Assembly: GCA_900552295.1 (NCBI GenBank)
Contig: URZB01000037.1
Location: 1 to 10,378 of the forward strand
Direction of reading: 5' to 3'
From: an uncultured Collinsella sp.
Lineage (GTDB): Bacteria > Actinomycetota > Coriobacteriia > Coriobacteriales > Coriobacteriaceae
DNA length: 10,378 nt
The notes under the pieces are model-generated. The model had not been told where the DNA came from, searched no databases, and saw only the letters and a list, made by a program, of their open reading frames with translations. The translations under genes were made by a program, and so were the position numbers. Shown piece by piece: positions 1 to 6,774 of the stretch (its first letter is position 1; the number at the start of each line of letters is the position of its first letter).

Positions 1-10
1 CCGCAGGAAG

Positions 11-37
11 CTTGGATACGCCTAGGCGCGGTCCAAG
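11..37. repeat. imperfect inverted repeat with central palindrome
   Basis: CTTGGA (11-16) is mirrored by TCCAAG (32-37). Between them lies the 10-bp palindrome CGCCTAGGCG (19-28). The whole can fold as a GC-rich hairpin. No T-run follows on either strand, so it is not a typical intrinsic terminator. It may be an operator or the remnant of an upstream gene's 3' structure; its function is unknown. Confidence 0.4.
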
Positions 38-67
38 AAATCGTCCGCACCCCCCTTCGAGCACAAC

Positions 68-91
68 GCGGTTTTTTTGTATCAAAACCGC
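68..91. repeat. perfect 8-bp inverted repeat, 8-nt loop
   Basis: GCGGTTTT (68-75) is exactly reverse-complementary to AAAACCGC (84-91), separated by TTTGTATC. The 24-bp symmetric element has AT-rich inner arms and GC outer arms, a shape common for dimeric repressor operators. It can also form a hairpin. The T-run sits in the ascending arm and loop rather than after the stem, which argues against a rho-independent terminator. Confidence 0.4.
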
Positions 92-225
92 AGGTCGCGG
101 AAGCCTAAAACGGGGGTCTGGTCAGCATTCCTTTGGTTTTCCCCGCACTTCCGAATTTGGCCTCTCGCCACATCCCGATTACGTCTTAAAGTGGCGCAAA
201 AAGCCGTGTGCTCTGCTTGATTTTG

Positions 226-244
226 CTCAGGAATTATGCCTGAG
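226..244. repeat. CTCAGG/CCTGAG hairpin with a second partner at 299-305
   Basis: CTCAGG (226-231) pairs perfectly with CCTGAG (239-244) across a 7-nt AT-rich loop. The same right arm, extended to GCCTGAG (238-244), can instead pair over 7 bp with CTCAGGC (299-305). Two mutually exclusive stems are therefore possible if this region is transcribed. Whether it is transcribed is unknown, because the best promoter lies downstream of it. Confidence 0.3.
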
Positions 245-366
245 GGGTAGTGGATTCGCCTTTCTCCGCCGTGCAGCGGCACGTGTAGGGCTCTCTGGCT
301 CAGGCGCGAGTCGCTTCCCGTCTGAAAAAGTTCTTAAAACAGCTTTAAAGTTGCCTTTGGCCTACA

Positions 367-396
367 TTGACAGCGTACAATATGCATGTTTACCAT
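367..396 (+). promoter_or_regulatory. candidate sigma-70-type promoter for the pel operon
   Basis: A perfect -35 hexamer TTGACA (367-372) is followed after 18 nt by TACCAT (391-396), which matches the -10 consensus at 4 of 6 bases. Transcription would start near 403, leaving a leader of about 28 nt that includes the Shine-Dalgarno sequence at 413-424. An alternative is -10 TACAAT (376-381, 5 of 6) with -35 TTGCCT (351-356) at a long 19-nt spacing. Either arrangement puts the promoter directly before pelD. Confidence 0.45.
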
Positions 397-412
397 GGCA
401 AAAGCTAAATTT

Positions 413-424
413 GGGGAGGGGGAG
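413..424 (+). promoter_or_regulatory. strong Shine-Dalgarno that decides the pelD start
   Basis: GGGGAGGGGGAG lies 6 nt before the GTG at 431. The upstream in-frame ATG codons at 386 and 395 lack a comparable site, and both would fall at or before the predicted transcription start. This supports GTG 431, giving a protein that opens directly with the first beta strand of the SDR-like domain (VEVLVVGN, with the first residue read as Met). Confidence 0.6.
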
Positions 425-430
425 CGCACG

Positions 431-2568
431 GTGGAAGTGCTGGTTGTTGGCAATACCGTGTATGTCGATGACGACTTTTGTGCCAAGGCGTTTCCCGGTG
501 ACCATGTTCAGGTCGTGGCGGCCAACGAGGCGCGCCGCGACGGGTCGTCGCTCCATGCGTCTTGGAAAGAGCTGCTGCAGCACCTGGACCAGGCTTACGA
601 ATTCGACCGTGTGGTCTACCTCTCTACCTATCTCACGCCGCATACCGAGGCCGTTGGCGACATCGAGCTGCTGCGCTCCGTCTTTCGAGCTTGCATGGGT
701 CGCCAGATTCAGCTGCTGTTTGTGACTGGTCCCATGGGAGCGGACGGTGCGGTGGACGCTGCGGGGCAAAACGGCAAGGGCATCATTGCCCGTGCGGCCA
801 ACGACCTGTGCCGCTACTATGCGGTCCGCGACGGCATTCAGGCCAAGATCTTGCGCGTGCCGTATCTGTACACCGCCTCGCCCACGCTGGAAGACCCGAT
901 TTTGACCCCGCTGCTCGAGGCGTGCTCGCAAGGCTCTGCTGTCATGAGGGCTGGGGCGGACTCACCGCTCGGTGCCCTCTGCGCCGAGGAGCTGGCCGTT
1001 CTGGTGCGTGCATCTTCGACAGCTGGGATGCCACATTCGAGGAACTCGAGGTTCCGGATAGCTTTGCCCACACCGTGGGAGACCTGGGCGAGGCGCTCAA
1101 GGGCTTGTTCCCGGGGCTCGACATTACCTACGACGGGGACGCCGTCGTCTCCATTGCTCCGAGCGATACCGTCCGCACGCGCTACGGGTGGTTCCAGCGC
1201 TATGACGTGCTGCGCGATCTTTCGACCATACACGCCCGCTGGGAGCAGACCCTCGCGGGCAAGCGCCATCCGCTGCGTGCCGCCATCGACCGCATGCGCG
1301 GGCGGACACTGCCCATCAAATGCCTGGAGACCGCGCTGGCCTGGGTGCTCTTTGAGGGCCTGGAGCTGGTGTTTTCGCAGTCTGCTCAGCTTAACGTGCT
1401 CGACTACCGCCTGCTGTACGTGGTACTGATCGGCACGCTGTATGGGCTCGATTTTGGCCTGGTTGCGGCGCTGCTGGCGTCGGTGGGTTTGGCCGCGAGC
1501 TACTTTACCCAGTATGGCTATACCTTCCAGGGTCTCTTTTACGAGCCGTCTAACTGGCTGCCGTTTATTGCGTACTTTGTTGTGGGTGCCGTGTGCGGCT
1601 ATGTGCAGCTGCGCAACAGCGAAGCCATTAGGGCGGAGCGCGATCAAAACGAGCTCGTGCGCAACCGCAATACGTTCCTTACGCAGCTCTACCACGACGC
1701 GATCGAGGACAAGCGCGCGTACAGGCGCCAGATCGTGGGTCGCCACGACAGCTTTGGCAAGATCTTTGCCGTGACGCAGGAGCTCGACGTATTCAACCCA
1801 CGCGACATCTATCGCAAGTGCTGCGAGCTTTTGGGCGAGATCCTCGAGAACGATTCGGTGGCGATCTACCATGTTTCGGGCGGGGCATTTGCACGCCTGG
1901 TGGCAGCAAGTCCCGCGATTGCCGAAGATGCCGCGCGCTCGCTCACGCTTGAGCAGCTTGCACCTCTTTTGGGCGACGGGGGTCGTTCGAACCTGTGGGT
2001 GAACCGCGAGCTGACGCCGGGGCTTCCCATGTTTGGATACACGATCGAGCGCGACGGGGCACCCGCTGTGTTGATCTTTGTGCGTAGTGCGGCCGAAAAC
2101 CAAATGACCCTCTATTATCAAAACCTGTTCCGCATCTTGTGCGGGTTGGTCGAAAGCGCGCTGGGCCGTGCCTTTGACTATGAGGCGGTGGCGCAGGATA
2201 AACGCTGCGTTGACGGCACTTGCGTGCTCAAGCAGGCTGCCTTTGGCCAAGAGCTCGCGGCGGAGCAGGCGCTGGCAGATAGCAAGATGGGGAGTTTTTT
2301 GCTCCTGCGCGTGGTACCGGGCATGGAGCCTGTCGGCGAGCTGGTGGGCGCAATTGGGTCGGCAATCCGCGAGAGCGACGCGGCGGGCTTGGTCGACGGC
2401 GACGTGCTCTACCTGCTTATGCGCCAGGCAAAGGCATGCGATCTGCCCATTATCCGCGAGCGCCTGAGCGCAAAGCAGATTGCGGTGGAGCCCGTCGACG
2501 GCGAGGACATCGTGGAGCTGCTGCAGCGCATCTCTTACACCGGTGACGGTGAGGGGGGTGCCGCTTGA
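431..2568 (+). CDS. pelD: PelD-like c-di-GMP receptor with N-terminal SDR-like domain; one apparent frameshift
   Basis: This is the predicted c-di-GMP-binding regulator of Pel synthesis in the cytoplasmic membrane. In Pseudomonas and B. cereus, PelD activates the polymerase complex when it binds c-di-GMP through a degenerate GGDEF domain. Reconstructed from GTG 431, the protein is about 712 residues. Residues 1-194 are SDR/epimerase-like but lack the GxxGxxG loop and the catalytic Tyr. About 300-395 holds four membrane segments, 396-440 a charged, probably helical linker, 441-583 a GAF domain and 598-707 a degenerate GGDEF domain. RESD (R647-D650) precedes DGDVL (656-660) at exactly the RxxD-to-GGDEF spacing of an I-site; the synthase motif is lost. 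The reading frame shifts near 1007-1011: frame 386-1429 is coherent up to ...LAVLVR, and the +1 register from CIFDSW (1009 on) continues the protein. One missing base, real or a sequencing error, would explain this. The stop overlaps the pelE start. Confidence 0.85.
1001..1012 (+). other. site of the frame change in pelD
   Basis: Upstream codons are coherent in the frame of position 431 through LAVLVR (ending 1009). Downstream codons are coherent from ATC at 1012 in the frame of position 562. The change is equivalent to one lost base (or two gained). No homopolymer or X-XXY-YYZ slippery heptamer is present, so programmed slippage is unlikely. It separates the SDR-like domain from the membrane, GAF and GGDEF parts. 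Confidence 0.75.
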
Positions 2569-3470
2569 TCTCGCTTGTCGTTGCTGCCGTCTTGCTGCTG
2601 ATTCATGCGCTGGTTTGCCTGATGCTGTGGACGCTCATGAAACTGGGCCTGCTGCCGGTGCGCGGGCACATGCTGGCTGTGATAGTGCTGGTGCCGCTGT
2701 GGGGCCCGTTGCTGGTGGTTTTGCTATCGGTGTGCAGCGCGGTGTTTGGCGAGGGGCTGAAAGGGTCTGCGCTGGAGTCGCTGCGCTTCAACGATGACCT
2801 GCATCGCAGTATGTCGGTACCGAGTGGTGAGGACGATTCAGGCGTAGTGCCGCTCGAGGAGGCACTCATCGTCAACGACCCGGCATACCGGCGCCGCCTA
2901 ATGCTCTCCATGCTCACCGAGGAGCCCGAAGCGTACCTGGCGCAGCTGCAGGCGGCTAAGCTTAACGACGACGTTGAGGTGGCGCACTATGCCGCGACGG
3001 CGGTGGCGCAGATCTCCAAGGAGTCCGACCTTAAACTGCAGCAGCTGGAGCGTGCCTTTAAGACGGACCCGAGCGCTCAAAACCTCAACGAATACTGCGA
3101 TTTTCTTGGTGAATACTTGTGCTCGGGCTTGGCTGAGGGGCGCGTGGCTCAGATTCAGCGCCAACAGTACGCGCGCCTGCTTGCGCGTCGCTGCGAGCGC
3201 GAGGATACCCTTGAGCTGCGCATTCGATACGCGACGGCGCTGGCCGATGTCGGACAGATCGACGAGGCGCAGGCCGTGACCGACCAGCTGGTGATAGACG
3301 TGCCCGAGGAGCAGGAGGTTTGGATGCTTTGCCTGCGCCTGGCCGTGATGCGCCGCGACGGTGACGAGGTCCACCGTGTGATCGATGCGATTGACAAGCA
3401 ACATGTGTATTTGAGCGCCGACAACCGCGAAAAGTTGGCGTTTTGGCGCGACGGGGAGGAGGCCAGATGA
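2565..3470 (+). CDS. pelE: PelE-like membrane protein with helical (TPR-like) repeats
   Basis: PelE is a scaffold of the inner-membrane Pel complex; in Pseudomonas it works with PelD, PelF and PelG. The predicted 301 residues are close to the size I recall for Pseudomonas PelE. Two hydrophobic helices span about 3-28 and 36-63, followed by an acidic cytoplasmic part rich in paired amphipathic helices (about 110-290). Segments such as ELRIRYATALADVGQIDEAQ read as TPR units. The TTG start at 2565 overlaps the pelD stop (TTGA) and has GAGGGGGG at 2551-2558 with 6-nt spacing, so translational coupling to pelD is likely. Identification rests on position between pelD and pelA, size and architecture, since PelE diverges strongly in sequence. 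Confidence 0.8.
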   Translation: MISLVVAAVLLLIHALVCLMLWTLMKLGLLPVRGHMLAVIVLVPLWGPLLVVLLSVCSAVFGEGLKGSALESLRFNDDLHRSMSVPSGEDDSGVVPLEEALIVNDPAYRRRLMLSMLTEEPEAYLAQLQAAKLNDDVEVAHYAATAVAQISKESDLKLQQLERAFKTDPSAQNLNEYCDFLGEYLCSGLAEGRVAQIQRQQYARLLARRCEREDTLELRIRYATALADVGQIDEAQAVTDQLVIDVPEEQEVWMLCLRLAVMRRDGDEVHRVIDAIDKQHVYLSADNREKLAFWRDGEEAR

Positions 3471-5347
3471 GCGTGGCGCAACATATCCGCGACCGTGCAG
3501 GGCGCTTTCGTTGGATGGGACTCCTCGTGGTGTGGGCGGTCTTTATTGTCATGGCCGCTGTGCTGCTGGTGGAGCGTGCCGGCGTGCAGTACAGTGCGGG
3601 CCAGCATAAGCTGGGGATGCTGGCCGCCAACGATGCGGTGCCGGCCTCCTCGGCAATCTTTGGCCAAAAGCCCACGTGCCTGGTCATTACCGATTCCGAT
3701 CAAGCTGGCGTCGAGGACGTAAAGGAACAGTTCGACCAGATCCTGCTCGACATGAAGATCGCCCATCGCGATGTTGATATTGCCACCGACGGTGCGGACG
3801 CGATCCCATCGCTCACGTCGTTTGATCGCGTGATTGTGCTTATGCCCTCGCTTGACGGACTGGGTACGCATCTGACCGATCTGATGAGTTGGGTGAGTGT
3901 GGGCGGCTCACTCATGCTGGGCATGACGCCAGATAACTCGAACTGCCTGCAGGCTATTGCTTCCAAGCTTGGGATCGAATCGGCCGGATATGACTATGCG
4001 AAAGCCGAAAGCATTGTGCCGAGCGATGACTTTATGTTGGGCGGAGGAGAGCGCTACGAGTTCTCGGATCCCTTCGATTCTTCGCTTTCGGTTTCATTGC
4101 GCGAAACGGCGCACGTATGGGCAAAGACCGGTGACGCGGGCACGCCGCTCATTTGGTCTAACGATTGCGGCAGTGGTCACACCGTGGTGTGCAACATTGG
4201 TATCTACGACAAGGTCATGCGTGGGTTCTATGCTTCGGCCATAAGCTTGCTGGGTGATGCCTCGGCCTATCCGGTCATCAACAGCGCCGTGTTCTATTTG
4301 GACGACTTTCCTAGCCCCGTGCCCTCGGGCGATGGTACTTATATCAAGCGTGACTACGGCCTTTCCATTGCGGATTTTTACACCAAGGTCTGGTGGCCCG
4401 ATCTGCAAAAGCTTGCGCAAAAATACGGCATTCGCTATACCGGCGTGATGATCGAAAACTACGAGGACGCGGTCAACCAGACCGAGCCCGCGCGCCAGGC
4501 CGATACCACGCAGTTCCGCTATTTTGGCGGCATGCTGCTGCAGATGGGCGGAGAGCTGGGCTTTCACGGCTACAACCATCAGCCTCTGGCGCTCTGGGAT
4601 ACCGACTATGGCACGCTGTATGACTACAAGACCTGGAAGAACAAGGAAACGCTCGTCGCTTCGCTCAACGAGCTTATAGCCTTCCAGGACGAGGTGCTGC
4701 CCAACGCGCACGGCTCGGTCTACGTGCCACCGTCGAATATCCTTTCGGCCCGCGCGCGCCAGCTTATCGGCACCGATGTTCCGCGCATTAAGACTATTGC
4801 CAGTACGTATTTTGAGGACGGTACCGACCTGCCGTACGTGCAGGAGTTTGGCGTGGCGAGCGATGGTATTGTGGAGCAGCCGCGTATTGTCTCGGGCGGC
4901 ATGGTCGACGATTCCTATATGCGCCTGGCTGCCGTGTCCGAGCTCAACACGCACTACGTGAGTACGCACTTTATGCACCCGGACGACCTGCTCGATCCCG
5001 ATCGCGGCGCCAAGGAGGGCTGGGAAGTCTACAAGGGCGGCCTGACCGACTACCTGGACTGGCTTACCAAGTCTGCGCCCGACCTGCGCCGCCAGACGGC
5101 GTCGGAGTGCTCCGGTGCCATTCAGCGCTTTTCGTCGGTTACGGTGAGCGTGGATACCGGTGCGGATGCCTGGACGCTCAGCCTGGGCAATTTCCACGAC
5201 GAGGCGTGGCTCATGTTCCGCGCCAATAATGGCGAGCCGGGTGCGGTGACGGGTGGCGAACTGACGCACCTTACGGGCGATCTGTATCTGCTCAAGGCAA
5301 ATGATAATACCCTGACGATCGAGCGCAAGGAGGGTGGCGACAGATGA
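3467..5347 (+). CDS. pelA: PelA deacetylase-type (DUF2194-like), membrane-anchored
   Basis: This is a predicted extracellular polysaccharide N-deacetylase that removes acetyl groups from Pel and makes it cationic. It has 626 residues from ATG 3467, which overlaps the pelE stop (ATGA) and has GGGGAGGAGG at 3453-3462. A TTG 24 nt upstream is less likely. Residues 17-35 form a membrane anchor. About 60-270 is an alpha/beta domain opening with KPTCLVITDSD. About 275-510 is a family-4 carbohydrate esterase-like fold: LDDFPSP carries D279/D280, HGYNH carries H367 and H371 (the Asp-His-His metal pattern), YVPPSN resembles motif 3, and HFMHPDD (H501, H504) may supply a late catalytic His. A beta-rich tail follows. 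Unlike Pseudomonas PelA, there is no glycoside hydrolase domain, as in the B. cereus deacetylase-only form. The metal and catalytic residue roles are inferred from motifs. Confidence 0.88.
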   Translation: MSVAQHIRDRAGRFRWMGLLVVWAVFIVMAAVLLVERAGVQYSAGQHKLGMLAANDAVPASSAIFGQKPTCLVITDSDQAGVEDVKEQFDQILLDMKIAHRDVDIATDGADAIPSLTSFDRVIVLMPSLDGLGTHLTDLMSWVSVGGSLMLGMTPDNSNCLQAIASKLGIESAGYDYAKAESIVPSDDFMLGGGERYEFSDPFDSSLSVSLRETAHVWAKTGDAGTPLIWSNDCGSGHTVVCNIGIYDKVMRGFYASAISLLGDASAYPVINSAVFYLDDFPSPVPSGDGTYIKRDYGLSIADFYTKVWWPDLQKLAQKYGIRYTGVMIENYEDAVNQTEPARQADTTQFRYFGGMLLQMGGELGFHGYNHQPLALWDTDYGTLYDYKTWKNKETLVASLNELIAFQDEVLPNAHGSVYVPPSNILSARARQLIGTDVPRIKTIASTYFEDGTDLPYVQEFGVASDGIVEQPRIVSGGMVDDSYMRLAAVSELNTHYVSTHFMHPDDLLDPDRGAKEGWEVYKGGLTDYLDWLTKSAPDLRRQTASECSGAIQRFSSVTVSVDTGADAWTLSLGNFHDEAWLMFRANNGEPGAVTGGELTHLTGDLYLLKANDNTLTIERKEGGDR

Positions 5348-6771
5348 GAATCTGCTTGGTACTCGAGGGTTGCTACCCTTATGTGCACGGCGGCGTATCT
5401 ACCTGGATGCATGGCTATATCCAGGCCATGCCCGAGCACGAGTTCGTGCTGTGGGTGATTGGCGCGCATGCTGCCGACCGCGGCAAATTTGTCTACGAGC
5501 TGCCCAGCAACGTGGTCGAGGTGCACGAGGTGTTCCTGGACGATGCCCTGCGGCTTTCGGGCGAGCAACATGAAGCCAGTTTTAACGACCGCGAGCGCGA
5601 GGCGCTACGCCGCCTGGTGTCGCTCTCCAATCCGGACTGGGACGTGCTGTTCGATATCTTCCAGCGCCGTCGCGTGCATCCGCTCTCGTTTTTGCAGAGC
5701 CGCACGTTTATGGATATCTTCCGCGACGTGTGCCTTGCCGAGTACCCCTACACGCCCTTCGCCGACGCATTCCACACCATGCGCTCTATGCTGTTGCCGG
5801 TGCTCTACCTGCTGGGCAGCGAGGTGCCGGTTGCCGATGTGTACCACGCTATCTCGACCGGCTACGGCGGCCTGCTCGCCTGCCTGGGCTCAAGCGTTCA
5901 CCATGCGCCGGTGCTGCTCACCGAGCACGGCATCTATACCCGCGAGCGCGAGGAAGAGATCATTCGCGCCGACTGGGTGGTGCCGTCGTTTAAGGACCGC
6001 TGGATTCGCTTTTTCTACCTGCTTTCGGAGGAGATCTACCGCCGCGCCTTCCGCGTGACGAGTTTGTTCCATAACGCCCGCAAGACGCAGATCGATATGG
6101 GTTGCGATGCAGACAAATGTCTGGTCATCCCCAACGGCATCCAGTTCGACTGCTTTAAGGACATTCCCTTAAAGCCCGATGACGGCTGGGTGGACATTGG
6201 CGCGGTGGTGCGCCTGGCGCCCATCAAGGACGTCAAGACTATGATCTATGCCTTTTTTGAGCTGCACGAGCGCCTGCCCAAGGTGCGCCTGCACATCATG
6301 GGCGGCGTGGACGACGAAGAGTACGGCGCCGAGTGCCACGCGCTGGTCGAAACCCTGGGCGTGCGCGACCTGATCTTTACCGGCCGCGTCAACGTGGTCG
6401 AGTACATGGAAAAGCTCGACTTTACCATTTTGACGAGCATCTCCGAGGGCCAGCCGCTCAGCGTGCTGGAGTCGCTTGCCGCGTGTCGTCCCTGCGTGAC
6501 GACCGAGGTGGGCTGCTGCCGTGAGTTGCTCGAAGGCGCTCCGGGCGATGACTTTGGCGTGGCAGGTTTTGTGACGCCGCCTATGTATCGCAAGGGCTTG
6601 GCCGATGCCATGGAACGCATGTGCACAAGCCGCGCCCGTCGCATTGAGATGGGGGAGCGAGGCAAGCGTCGCGTTGCCACGTACTTTTTGCACGAGCAGA
6701 TGCTCGCCAACTATCGCGCGCTGTACGACGTGACGGCGCAAGCGTTTGACCTGCCCAGAGAGGGGGAGTAG
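5344..6771 (+). CDS. pelF: PelF glycosyltransferase (GT4 family)
   Basis: PelF is the cytosolic polymerase of Pel and uses UDP-activated amino sugars. The predicted 475 residues form a two-domain GT-B enzyme. The N-terminal YPYVHGGVSTWM (residues 11-22, with the GG loop) is a PelF hallmark. IPNGIQFD (N264) begins the C-terminal nucleotide-sugar domain, RLAPIKD (290-296) supplies the phosphate-binding Arg/Lys, and E368 to E376 within SEGQPLSVLE is the GT4 EX7E motif. All key residues appear intact. The ATG overlaps the pelA stop (ATGA), with AAGGAGG at 5327-5333. This is one of the two most recognisable genes here, along with pelG. Confidence 0.95.
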   Translation: MRICLVLEGCYPYVHGGVSTWMHGYIQAMPEHEFVLWVIGAHAADRGKFVYELPSNVVEVHEVFLDDALRLSGEQHEASFNDREREALRRLVSLSNPDWDVLFDIFQRRRVHPLSFLQSRTFMDIFRDVCLAEYPYTPFADAFHTMRSMLLPVLYLLGSEVPVADVYHAISTGYGGLLACLGSSVHHAPVLLTEHGIYTREREEEIIRADWVVPSFKDRWIRFFYLLSEEIYRRAFRVTSLFHNARKTQIDMGCDADKCLVIPNGIQFDCFKDIPLKPDDGWVDIGAVVRLAPIKDVKTMIYAFFELHERLPKVRLHIMGGVDDEEYGAECHALVETLGVRDLIFTGRVNVVEYMEKLDFTILTSISEGQPLSVLESLAACRPCVTTEVGCCRELLEGAPGDDFGVAGFVTPPMYRKGLADAMERMCTSRARRIEMGERGKRRVATYFLHEQMLANYRALYDVTAQAFDLPREGE

Positions 6772-6774
6772 CCG

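Larger units (their letters stand above)
1..430. other. non-coding region upstream of the pel operon
   Basis: No convincing gene is visible on either strand. The only open frames (for example minus 82-282, and plus from 12 into pelD) have no recognisable protein features and no good ribosome binding site. The stretch is less GC-rich than the operon and contains A/T tracts (72-78, 325-350). It holds three inverted repeats (11-37, 68-91, 226-244) and a promoter-like sequence at 367-396. The perfect 8-bp palindrome CTTTAAAG lies at 343-350, just before the promoter, and could be a regulator site. No tRNA, rRNA, CRISPR or insertion sequence was seen. Confidence 0.6.

Noticed and set aside
68..91. 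Rho-independent terminator of an upstream gene
   Set aside because: The T-tract is inside the first arm and loop, and no U-run follows the stem in either direction.
190..215. Possible c-di-GMP-I (GEMM) riboswitch, because GCGCAAAAAGCC resembles part of its conserved core
   Set aside because: The matching tetraloop/receptor segments and the second conserved stem are not visible; one short resemblance is not enough. A covariance-model search would settle it.
82..282. Small minus-strand gene (66 codons) divergent from pel
   Set aside because: It has no ribosome binding site of the kind seen before the operon genes, and no recognisable sequence features.
1001..1012. Programmed ribosomal frameshifting in pelD
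   Set aside because: There is no slippery heptamer, no internal Shine-Dalgarno stimulator at useful spacing and no obvious downstream pseudoknot; a base error or mutation is simpler.
838..2250. Long open frame on the minus strand (470 codons) opposite pelD
   Set aside because: It mirrors the GC-rich third positions of pelD, shows no domain and would run antisense through well-supported coding sequence.
4094..5269. Long minus-strand open frame (391 codons) opposite pelA
   Set aside because: Same cause: a composition-driven antisense frame with low-complexity His/Arg/Val-rich sequence and no recognisable motif.
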